This document shows positions 46,407 to 53,782 of a DNA stretch of 64,000 nt, piece by piece. Source of the stretch: Verrucomicrobiia bacterium. GTDB lineage: Bacteria > Verrucomicrobiota > Verrucomicrobiia > Opitutales > Opitutaceae. Positions within the stretch are counted from its first letter, which is position 1; each line of letters begins with the position of its first letter. The position numbers and the translations under genes were made by a program. The DNA is taken from assembly GCA_011525695.1 (NCBI GenBank), contig WYBX01000112.1, positions 144,858 through 208,857 on the forward strand, written 5' to 3'. The notes beneath the pieces are model-generated. The model was given only the letters and a program-made list of their open reading frames with translations. It had not been told where the DNA came from and made no database searches.

Positions 46407-46670
46407 TCAGAAGTGCGGGGTCACAACCGAATCCTGCAGGCCAAAAATGCTGAACAAGGCGGCCATGATCGCCGCCGCGGCCGCGATAATGATGCCGGCG
46501 ATGATGCCGGTCTTTCCGTCGGGATCGCCCTTGGAGATCGCGTTCGCGCCCGCCCAGATTTTGACCACACCCCAGAGGAACCCGAACAGGAAGAGCACGC
46601 CGAGGGCGAGGCCGACGTTTTCCCGCAATTGGGTCAGTTGCGCGAACAGCGCGGGCGGGAGGAGTCTCAT
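46407..46670 (-). CDS. VirB2/TrbC-like small membrane protein
   Basis: An 87-residue protein with two hydrophobic helices (VGLALGVLFLFGFLWGVVKIWAG and TGIIAGIIIAAAAAIMAALFSIFGL) separated by a short loop, like VirB2/TrbC pilins in size and topology, though without a recognisable long signal peptide. First gene of the large operon. ATG 46670 is chosen because it lies eight bases after the octamer repeats, as the other two repeat-controlled genes do; ATG 46682 would lie inside the repeats. AAGGA directly touches the ATG, an odd spacing. Confidence 0.7.
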   Translation of the reverse strand: MRLLPPALFAQLTQLRENVGLALGVLFLFGFLWGVVKIWAGANAISKGDPDGKTGIIAGIIIAAAAAIMAALFSIFGLQDSVVTPHF

Positions 46671-46678
46671 TCCTTGCG

Positions 46679-46741
46679 GCATACTCGCATAGTCGCATAG
46701 TATTATTGCCCTTGTCAAACACGAAGTATGCGAATATGCGT
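46679..46741. promoter_or_regulatory. Divergent promoter region with five octamer repeats
   Basis: Between the head of the secretion operon and the ribbon-helix-helix gene are two sets of 8-bp direct repeats. Left set, plus strand: GCATACTC, GCATAGTC, GCATAGTA (46679-46702). Right set, opposite orientation: GTATGCGA (46726-46733), ATATGCGT (46734-46741). Consensus toward each gene is nTATGCGA. A central TTGTCA/TTGACA lies at 46712-46718. Each set ends five to eight bases from the start codon it faces. Direct 8-bp repeats are typical of ribbon-helix-helix operators. Confidence 0.7.
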
Positions 46742-46746
46742 CCGAC

Positions 46747-47220
46747 ATGGAAAAGAAACGCCAGTTCACCCCGGAATCGGCCGACGAGCGCGTCGGATTC
46801 TCCTTCTACGAGGAGGACCTGAAAGCCCTGGGCGGTCTGCTCGGCGCACTGCGCGCCCGGCGGATCCGCGTCCCGCGCACCTATCTGGTGCGCGCGCTCG
46901 TCCATGTCGTCTCCGAGGACGAGATGTTCGCGCACGCCGTGGCCCGCTACCGGCAGGAGCAGGCCGGCAAGGCCGGCCCGGCGGGCGAGGTCGAACAACA
47001 CCTCGCCTTTAATCTGCTCAGTGAGGACGTCGACAAGCTGGGCCGCATCGGGGACAAGCTCTCGGAACAGGGCTTCCGCAGTGTGCGGTCGTTCATCATC
47101 CGTTCGCTCATTCACGCGCCGTGGGAGCTGGATTCATTGGCTCGCCTTGTGGGGAAATTCCAGAACGAGCACCCCGACCCGCGTTCGCGGGAAGCGCGGG
47201 CGCGCAAGCAACGTGGCTGA
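46747..47220 (+). CDS. Tandem ribbon-helix-helix DNA-binding protein (candidate repressor)
   Basis: A 157-residue protein with two similar halves. Each shows a short strand followed by two helices in the ribbon-helix-helix pattern: VGFSFYEEDLKALGG...RVPRTYLVRALVH (about 16-58), and LAFNLLSEDVDKLGR...SVRSFIIRSLIH (about 85-125). A single chain would therefore form an RHH pseudo-dimer. Octamer repeats lie five bases upstream, so it probably represses itself and the divergent secretion operon. Its stop overlaps the GTG of the AAA+ gene by a few bases. The assignment rests on pattern, not on an alignment. Confidence 0.65.
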   Translation: MEKKRQFTPESADERVGFSFYEEDLKALGGLLGALRARRIRVPRTYLVRALVHVVSEDEMFAHAVARYRQEQAGKAGPAGEVEQHLAFNLLSEDVDKLGRIGDKLSEQGFRSVRSFIIRSLIHAPWELDSLARLVGKFQNEHPDPRSREARARKQRG

Positions 47221-48118
47221 CGCTGGCGAAATCGAACGTCTGCGCGGACTCGAGGCCCATCTCCGCGCGCGCATCCGCGGGCAGGATCACGCGATCCCCC
47301 GAATTGCCGCGGCGTTCTGCCGCGGCGCGCTTGGCCTCGCCTCACCCGACCGGCCCCGCGGTTCGCTTCTGTTTGTGGGTCCGACCGGAACGGGGAAAAC
47401 CGAGACGGCCGCGTGTGCCACGGAGTTCGTGTTTGGCGCCGGCCATCTTGTGCCATTCGACATGTCGGAGTATCAGGATCAGGCGGCGATCAACAAACTG
47501 CTCGGCGCGGGCCGCGACGATCCGGGACTACTCGGCCGGGCATTGGAGATGTCTCCTGGCGGAACGTTCCTTTTCGACGAGTTGGAGAAAGCTCATCCGC
47601 TCGTGCTGGATTTGTTTTTGCAGATTCTTTGGGAGGGCCGAATCACGGTGGCAACCGGGAGGCAGTTTCGGCTCACTGATTACTTTGTGGTGTTCACGTC
47701 GAATGTCGGTTCGATCGAGGCGATGCGGATGGAGCGGTTGAGTTTCGCGAGCGTCGAGCAGGCCGTGCTGCGCCGGGTTGAGCAGTCGCTGCGACCCGAA
47801 CTCGTTGGGCGGATCGATGAGCGGATCGTATTCGGTCGCCTCAGCCCCGACGTGCAGCGGGAAATCTGCGAATTGGAGGTCGCCAGGGAGACGGCGCGAT
47901 TGCGCGGACTCGGCTACGACCTTGAAATCTCCCGCGAGGCGATGGAGTTTCTCGCGCGCGAAGGATACGATCCTCACCACGGGGCGCGGCCCATGCGCCG
48001 GACGGCCGAACGTTTTCTGCAACAAGCGGTGATGCGGAGCCTGTTTGCTTACGGGTGCGTTCGTGGTCGCGTCGTAGTGGAATCGTGGAACGCTGCGCTC
48101 AGGATTGTTGCGACTTAA
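47213..48118 (+). CDS. Clp-type AAA+ ATPase, single D2-like domain
   Basis: A 301-residue ATPase. Walker A is GPTGTGKTETA, followed by VPFDMSEYQDQAAINKLLGA (the ClpA/B D2 signature), Walker B GTFLFDELEKAHP, sensor 1 FTSNVG and the arginine finger region LRPELVGRIDERIVF, then a D2-small domain (GYDPHHGARPMRR). It has no N-terminal or D1 domain and no ClpP-docking loop was seen, so it is a single-ring remodeller. Start GTG 47213 overlaps the RHH stop, so the two are coupled. It probably serves the T4SS operon opposite, perhaps disassembling DNA or protein complexes; that is inference. Confidence 0.85.
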   Translation: MADAGEIERLRGLEAHLRARIRGQDHAIPRIAAAFCRGALGLASPDRPRGSLLFVGPTGTGKTETAACATEFVFGAGHLVPFDMSEYQDQAAINKLLGAGRDDPGLLGRALEMSPGGTFLFDELEKAHPLVLDLFLQILWEGRITVATGRQFRLTDYFVVFTSNVGSIEAMRMERLSFASVEQAVLRRVEQSLRPELVGRIDERIVFGRLSPDVQREICELEVARETARLRGLGYDLEISREAMEFLAREGYDPHHGARPMRRTAERFLQQAVMRSLFAYGCVRGRVVVESWNAALRIVAT

Positions 48119-48120
48119 AA

Positions 48121-48127
48121 CCGACCA
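48121..48127. other. CCGACCA motif like the 3' end of tRNA-Pro
   Basis: Immediately after the AAA+ gene the sequence reads CCGACCA then an A/T-rich stretch (ATTTTTCAAA). The tRNA-Pro gene ends with CCGACCA followed by TTTTGAAAA (9548-9563). The shared 7 bases lie at both ends of the accessory segment, so this might be a decayed attachment repeat. It is short enough to be chance. Confidence 0.25.
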
Positions 48128-48215
48128 ATTTTTCAAACTCGCGCGAGGCTCTTAAAGAACCTCGGCGCGGCAGAGCGAGGTCCTCACGCTTTTCCCAGCG
48201 GTTTTTTCAAAACCC

Positions 48216-48229
48216 TTGATTCAAATCAA
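48216..48229. promoter_or_regulatory. Perfect FNR-type box TTGAT-N4-ATCAA
   Basis: TTGATTCAAATCAA is a perfect palindrome and equals the FNR consensus. Its centre lies 57 bases before the ATG of the sigma gene; a start site about 41 bases downstream would leave a 16-base leader. A hairpin GTGCTTC-AAA-GAAGCAC (48248-48264) lies between it and the gene. Confidence 0.65.
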
Positions 48230-48279
48230 AGCGGAGATAGGAAAAACGTGCTTCAAAGAAGCACCTCGTTCAAGCAGCC

Positions 48280-48828
48280 ATGATCCCCCCGTGTTCAAAG
48301 GATCCGCCATGCGCCGAGCAGTCGCGCTGGTTTATGCGAGAGGTGCATTCGCATGAATCCTCGCTGCGCTCCTATCTGCAGGGAACATTTCCGGCGATAC
48401 GCGACGTGGACGATGTCTTACAGGAGTCGTACCTGCGTGTCTGGAAAGCGTGGCTGGCCAGGCCGATCACATCAGGCAAGGCCTTCTTATTCCGGGTGGC
48501 TCGCAATATCGTATTCAACACCATACGTAGGGAACGGCGTTCGCCGATCATGGCGGTAACTGATCTGGCCGAGTTGTTTGTCTTAGATAGTAGGCCGGAT
48601 GCGGCCGAGAATGCCACTTCCGCCCAGGAATTGGAATTGCTGGTGGAAGCGGTGGACTCGCTTCCGGCACGCTGTCGTGAAATCTTTATCCTCCGTCGCT
48701 TGCAGGGTGTTTCTCAAAAGGGTATCGCCTTGCGACTCGGTTTGTCCGAGCAAACTGTCCAGGTGCAGGCTGGACGGGGCTTGCGCCGATGTGCGGAATT
48801 CATGCGCCGCCGTATGAACCTGCCATGA
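48280..48828 (+). CDS. ECF-type RNA polymerase sigma factor
   Basis: A 182-residue sigma factor. Region 2 is DVDDVLQESYLRVWKAW with FRVARNIVFNTIRRERR, and region 4 is LPARCREIFILRRLQGVSQKGIALRLGLSEQTVQVQAGRGLRRC, which contains the helix-turn-helix. FecI-like by context: a FecR gene overlaps its stop (ATGA) and two TonB receptors follow, so it would be activated by an outer-membrane receptor signal. Confidence 0.9.
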   Translation: MIPPCSKDPPCAEQSRWFMREVHSHESSLRSYLQGTFPAIRDVDDVLQESYLRVWKAWLARPITSGKAFLFRVARNIVFNTIRRERRSPIMAVTDLAELFVLDSRPDAAENATSAQELELLVEAVDSLPARCREIFILRRLQGVSQKGIALRLGLSEQTVQVQAGRGLRRCAEFMRRRMNLP

Positions 48829-49895
48829 ACGCGATCGGTCCTCGAAACGATTTCCGGCGTCCGGGCGGCACCAGTTCTACCGTTGCTGCCATCGACGAAG
48901 TGGCCTCGACTTGGGTGCTCCGACGTGACGCGGGTTTGGACGGTGCCAGCGAACGTGAGTTCGCCGAATGGTTGGCCGCCGATTCGCGGCATGTGGAGGC
49001 ATTTTCACGACTAGCCGGCACGTGGGCCGTATTCGGTCGCGCGAAACAAAAAGGGGCGGCTGAAGCCATCGTTACCCAATTGGAGATTCGCGGGCGAAAA
49101 CGGCAAACGCGCCGTCGCCATCTCGCGACCGCCACTGGCGCTGTCGCCCTCGGGATGCTGCTTTTTCAATTTTGGCCGCAAACGGTGTCTCGTCCGTCGC
49201 CGATCTTGCCTCCCGCGGCGACGACGGCGAGTGAATCGATTCAGAAGCTACCTGATGGCTCGGTCGTCGAGCTCAACACCGGCGCCAGGATTTCCGTGCA
49301 GTTTGAAACCGGAGTTCGCCGGGTGCGGTTGTTGGAAGGAGAGGCTCACTTCAGGGTCGAAAAGGACGCGGACCGGCCATTCCTAGTGCAAGCTGGCGTA
49401 GTTGAAGTGCGGGCCGTTGGCACGGCGTTCACGGTGCAACTGAAGCCCTCCGCCGTGGAAGTCATCGTCACGGAAGGCCGTGTCGCATTGGATCGCGCTG
49501 CGGTTCCTGCCCCAGCATTGGCTGCGCCACCTGCGGCAGAGTCGATCTTGGTAGCATCCGGCAATCGCGCCTTGGTCGACATCACTCCAGAGTCCAGCCC
49601 TGCACCCCAGATCAGTTCGATGACGGAGGCGGAAATCGCTGCGCGTCTGGCTTGGCGAGTTCCGCGGCTGGAATTTGGGGGAATGGATTTGGCCCATGCC
49701 GTCGCGTTGATGAATCGCCACAATCGAATGCAAATTATTCTGGGCGACCCTTCCATCGGAACTCTCCGAGTTAGCGGCGTGTTCCGTTCTGACAACCCCG
49801 AGGGCTTCGTTAGTATTCTAGAACAGACTTTCGGGCTGCGGGCCGAGCAGAAATCCGCATACGAATTGAGGTTAACTTTGCCATTGCCGGAGTAA
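48825..49895 (+). CDS. FecR-family anti-sigma factor with C-terminal STN domain
   Basis: A 356-residue inner-membrane regulator. An N-terminal DUF4880-like cytoplasmic domain (EVASTWVLRRDAGLDG...FAEWLAADSRHVEAF) is followed by a transmembrane helix (HLATATGAVALGMLLFQFW), the periplasmic FecR domain (LPDGSVVELNTGARISVQFE...LEGEAHFRV) and, at the end, an STN domain (LAHAVALMNRHNRMQIILGDP...FVSILEQTFGL). STN usually belongs to the receptor; here FecR also has one. ATG 48825 overlaps the sigma stop. Confidence 0.9.
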   Translation: MNAIGPRNDFRRPGGTSSTVAAIDEVASTWVLRRDAGLDGASEREFAEWLAADSRHVEAFSRLAGTWAVFGRAKQKGAAEAIVTQLEIRGRKRQTRRRHLATATGAVALGMLLFQFWPQTVSRPSPILPPAATTASESIQKLPDGSVVELNTGARISVQFETGVRRVRLLEGEAHFRVEKDADRPFLVQAGVVEVRAVGTAFTVQLKPSAVEVIVTEGRVALDRAAVPAPALAAPPAAESILVASGNRALVDITPESSPAPQISSMTEAEIAARLAWRVPRLEFGGMDLAHAVALMNRHNRMQIILGDPSIGTLRVSGVFRSDNPEGFVSILEQTFGLRAEQKSAYELRLTLPLPE

Positions 49896-50057
49896 TTCCT
49901 GCACTGCGCGAATAATGCGACGGATTTCGCAGCGTCGGTGAAAAGCGATTGTTTCGCCATTCGTCGGTGAGTGCTCGACGCGGTGCAGGAAGAATTTCGT
50001 AACAGATTTCGTCAGGCGTGGTGTCTGAATAGCTGATGGGGGACTGAAGGAGGTGAA

Positions 50058-53000
50058 TTGCCTGCCCCAACACCCCATCCAACTACCGACACCCAAATGC
50101 ACGCGATCACCCCGCCGGCGAACTTTCCCTACTCGCAGGAGCTGCGCCCCCTCCTACGTTTGTTGCGCGCAGGGGCGATCGCGGTCGTTTTCTTGTCGTC
50201 GTGTGGCCTCTTGGCTGAAACCCCGCTGAAGTCGCAACCGCTGCTGACGGAGAGCAGCGATGCTCCAAAACACTTCAACCTTCGTGCAGATACCGCATCG
50301 AGAGCACTGAAGCAGTTTTCAGAGCAAGCAGGCGTACAGGTGCTTTTCCCGACCGATCTGGTTGAAGGCATTCGCACCAATGCCGTTCAGGGTGAACTTC
50401 CACCTTTGCAGGCGTTGGAACGAATGGTAGCCGGCACGGCGCTTGTCGTCGTGAAGGACAGCAAGACGGGTGCGCTGGGGGTCAGACGGGAATCGCCACC
50501 TGCAACGGAGAGAAACAATCCGAAGCGGACCTCGACGCGCCGTCGGAGCGCGCGGATGACTGACGAGGAGGCTGAAAGCAGGACCGCCAAGTCGCTGCCA
50601 TCGGAGCGCCGGAACCTAGGGAACCAGCCGGACGAAATCGTCAACCTTTCGCCGTTTCAAGTGAATGCATCCTCCGACATGGGGTACGAAGCGACCGAAA
50701 CCCTAGCCGGTAGCCGCCTGAACACTCCGCTCAAGGATGTGGCGACGCAAATCAACGTCATGACGTCCGAGTTTCTCGAAGACCTGGCGATCACGACGCT
50801 GGACGATGCGATGCAATATTCCCTCAACACCGAGAATCGCTTCGAGGATCTTGATGTGAGCGATCCCGCCGGTCTCGGAAGTTCGGATACCACCAACGTG
50901 ATCGGTGGCGGCGAGGGGCGCACGCGCAGTCTGGCGGCGCCGAACAAGTCGCACGACTTCTTCGACACCTTTGTCCGGATGGACTCCTACAACACCGAAC
51001 GGTTCACCTTTGCGAGCGGACCCAATGCCATCCTGTTTGGAAATTCGGGCCCTGCCGGCACGATCGACACCACATTCAAGCGGGCGCAACCCGCCCGGCG
51101 GTTCGCCGAGGTTTCGAATCGGTTGAGCAGTACCGGCAGCGTTCGTTTTACCGCCGACTTCAACCAGCCGATTATCAGGAACCGGCTCGCGCTGCGGATC
51201 GCGGGGCTGAACGATCGTGACAAGAGCTGGCGGAAACCCGCCTTCTACAACCAGGAGCGCATCTACGCCGCAATCTCTGCTGCACCGTACAAGACGGTGA
51301 AGCTTCGCGCCTATTACGAGCGGGCGCAATTCTACCAGTGGCCGGCAAAGAACACGTTGGTCCAGGATCACGTGACTCCATGGATCGAGGCGGGACGGCC
51401 TGCTTATAATAACCACATCAGCGTTGGAGAATTGCCGTCACCAGCGGTGGTTCCCGGTACGATAACGCTGCAAAGACCCCAGGCGCCCCTACGTCCGATT
51501 ATCGTGTATGATGGCACAGGACTGCAGCCAGGCCCCGTTGGGCCTTGGATGAACACCGTCATTAGCAAAGGCTATGAGCAATTGACGCCCGCGCCCGACA
51601 GATTCGAGCGCAGCATCATCGACCAGGGTTTATACCCCTATGACGTCAACTACTCCGGAAATCTGGCCCAGGCCCGTTTCGATTCATGGGTGCGCGGGGC
51701 GATCGTTGAGGCCAACCCATGGAGGAACCTCTTTGTCGAGGCGGGGATCAACCAGGAGCAGGTCCGACACCGCGGCATCGATTTTCTCGATGGCCGCGTT
51801 CAGGAGCTTAACGTGGACGCGAACCTTTTCTTAGACGATCGTGTGACGCCCAATCCCAATTTTGGTCGATATTACTTCGAGGATGGATACGCGGGGGTTA
51901 ACAATACGTCGCGCAAGGGATTTGGCACGAAGGATCAAAGGCGGGCTTCGGCATCCTATGATCTGGACTTTCAAAATCATGAGGGATGGACGAGATGGCT
52001 GGGCCGGCACCGTGCGGCCGTCCTCGTGGAGCATGTGGAGAGCATCAACACGATTGCGCAGTCGCTGCTCCAAGTGGTCGGGACCGATAACTCGTTCATC
52101 AACCGTTCGAGCAACGCCAATCTCCAGACAAGTCGGCTGGCCGCATTCCGCTACTATATCGATCCGAGACACATGGCAGCTATACTGCCGTTCGATCCGA
52201 ACGTGGATGGTCAGATCACACAGCCGGGCTGGGTCGATGCCAGCGGTAAGCAGGTTTACCTAGCTTCGTGGGATCCCTCGGTACCGACGAACAACTTTCG
52301 CGCAAACCGAACGCAGGTCGATTCGCTCGCATTTGTCACGCAGAGTTACTTTCTGAACCGACGGATTGCCGTTTCCTACGGGCGACGGCGGGACGACGTC
52401 GATATTCAACAGACTCCTTCGCTTCAATCAGGCCCGGTCGATTGGGACTTCTTCCGACTGGTCCGAAGCGGGCTCCCTTGGACAACCGTGAAGAGCGAGA
52501 CGCCGAGAAATGAAATCAAGAGTGTCGTCCTGCATCCGGTGAGTTGGCTCTCCCTGTCGTATGCGCAGTCGTCCACCCAGCAGGTCCGCGCCGAGGTCCG
52601 GCGCAACCTCGATGGCTCGGTGGCCAAGCTCGGCGCGGGTGTCGGGAAGGACTACGGGATAACGCTGCGCTGGAAGAATCTGGTCAGCCTTCGCATTGGT
52701 AAGTACGAGAACTCCGCCATCGGTGCGCCGTCTTCCCTGCGGAACGCCACGCCCACTCCCACGGTCACTGCACTGGGCAATCAAATCATCCCGACCGTGG
52801 CGGCGCTGGAACGTACGGTCCAAATGACGTCCCCGAATTTCGATCCCAACGATCCAACACGCGTGGATCCCGCCTTGCTGAGTGCCAAATATGCTCCCTT
52901 TCAGCAGGCGGTGGCCGACATCCTGCGAAACGGAAACGCCGCGGGGGCCAGCATCACGAACGTCTACGACGTGCTTTCGGACCGGGACGCCGAGGGCTAT

Positions 53001-53675
53001 GAGGTGACGATCATCGGAAACCCGACGCCGAACTGGCGGATTTCGATTACCGGCAGCAAGAACACCGCGGCCGAGGCGAATATTGGCGGTCAGTATCTTG
53101 CTTTTATCAAGGAGCGATTGCCGATCTGGGGATCGCCCCAATATATCGATCAGCCGATCCCGCAAACGGCACCGGTCGGGAATACAATCCGTCAGGTGTT
53201 GGCGGTTGCGGTCCAGAACTGGAACTATCTACGGATGTCCGAGGGAATTCTAAGCAACAACCAGCGCAAGTACCGGGCTACGGCTACGACTCGCTATGCA
53301 TTCAATCGCGGGCGCCTCAAAGGATCCTTTCTAGGGGCCAACTATCTGTGGCGCAGCCCAGCCGCTGTCGCCTATCGAAGGGTCACCATTACGGACAACC
53401 CGTTCGTGGTGCCAGGCGTCGTGGAAAGCGCCATCGAGGTCAACAATCCGACCGACCCAATCCGCGGTGGGCCCATCACGAGCTTCGACGTCTTTCTCGG
53501 TCATCAGCACCGGCTGTTCAAAAACAGGGTGCAGTGGCGGACGCAGCTAAACATCCGCAACGCCCTCAACCGTGATGACCTGTTGGTTCAGCGCGCGATG
53601 TCCACCGGCCAAGGTGCCATTTTTACGCCCCAACAGCCGCGTTCGTTCATTCTGACAAACACCTTCAGCTTCTGA
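50058..53675 (+). CDS. STN-containing TonB-dependent receptor
   Basis: A 1205-residue outer-membrane transporter. After the signal region comes an STN domain (LRADTASRALKQFSEQAGVQVLFPTDLV), a basic linker, VNLSPFQVN (family motif), and the plug (ETLAGSRLNTPLKDVATQINVMTSEFLEDL). The beta barrel ends in an aromatic residue (TNTFSF). STN passes a signal to FecR, so this receptor probably triggers the upstream sigma factor. The start is TTG 50058 behind AAGGAGGTGA, a near-perfect ribosome site but with only four bases between; ATG 50097 is the alternative. Confidence 0.92.
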   Translation: MPAPTPHPTTDTQMHAITPPANFPYSQELRPLLRLLRAGAIAVVFLSSCGLLAETPLKSQPLLTESSDAPKHFNLRADTASRALKQFSEQAGVQVLFPTDLVEGIRTNAVQGELPPLQALERMVAGTALVVVKDSKTGALGVRRESPPATERNNPKRTSTRRRSARMTDEEAESRTAKSLPSERRNLGNQPDEIVNLSPFQVNASSDMGYEATETLAGSRLNTPLKDVATQINVMTSEFLEDLAITTLDDAMQYSLNTENRFEDLDVSDPAGLGSSDTTNVIGGGEGRTRSLAAPNKSHDFFDTFVRMDSYNTERFTFASGPNAILFGNSGPAGTIDTTFKRAQPARRFAEVSNRLSSTGSVRFTADFNQPIIRNRLALRIAGLNDRDKSWRKPAFYNQERIYAAISAAPYKTVKLRAYYERAQFYQWPAKNTLVQDHVTPWIEAGRPAYNNHISVGELPSPAVVPGTITLQRPQAPLRPIIVYDGTGLQPGPVGPWMNTVISKGYEQLTPAPDRFERSIIDQGLYPYDVNYSGNLAQARFDSWVRGAIVEANPWRNLFVEAGINQEQVRHRGIDFLDGRVQELNVDANLFLDDRVTPNPNFGRYYFEDGYAGVNNTSRKGFGTKDQRRASASYDLDFQNHEGWTRWLGRHRAAVLVEHVESINTIAQSLLQVVGTDNSFINRSSNANLQTSRLAAFRYYIDPRHMAAILPFDPNVDGQITQPGWVDASGKQVYLASWDPSVPTNNFRANRTQVDSLAFVTQSYFLNRRIAVSYGRRRDDVDIQQTPSLQSGPVDWDFFRLVRSGLPWTTVKSETPRNEIKSVVLHPVSWLSLSYAQSSTQQVRAEVRRNLDGSVAKLGAGVGKDYGITLRWKNLVSLRIGKYENSAIGAPSSLRNATPTPTVTALGNQIIPTVAALERTVQMTSPNFDPNDPTRVDPALLSAKYAPFQQAVADILRNGNAAGASITNVYDVLSDRDAEGYEVTIIGNPTPNWRISITGSKNTAAEANIGGQYLAFIKERLPIWGSPQYIDQPIPQTAPVGNTIRQVLAVAVQNWNYLRMSEGILSNNQRKYRATATTRYAFNRGRLKGSFLGANYLWRSPAAVAYRRVTITDNPFVVPGVVESAIEVNNPTDPIRGGPITSFDVFLGHQHRLFKNRVQWRTQLNIRNALNRDDLLVQRAMSTGQGAIFTPQQPRSFILTNTFSF

Positions 53676-53782
53676 GGCCGGCTTCCTCGCGACCGCGGCA
53701 ACCGAGCGACCTGGTGATTCCGGGGCGGAGTCACCTGTTTCGCAGATACCTCAGTCGAACCAATTAAATCAACCCGTCCGTC

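Noticed and set aside
46015..47115. Minus-strand frame across the promoter between VirB4-like and RHH genes
   Set aside because: It is antisense to the RHH gene and out of frame with VirB4; it would run through the octamer repeats.
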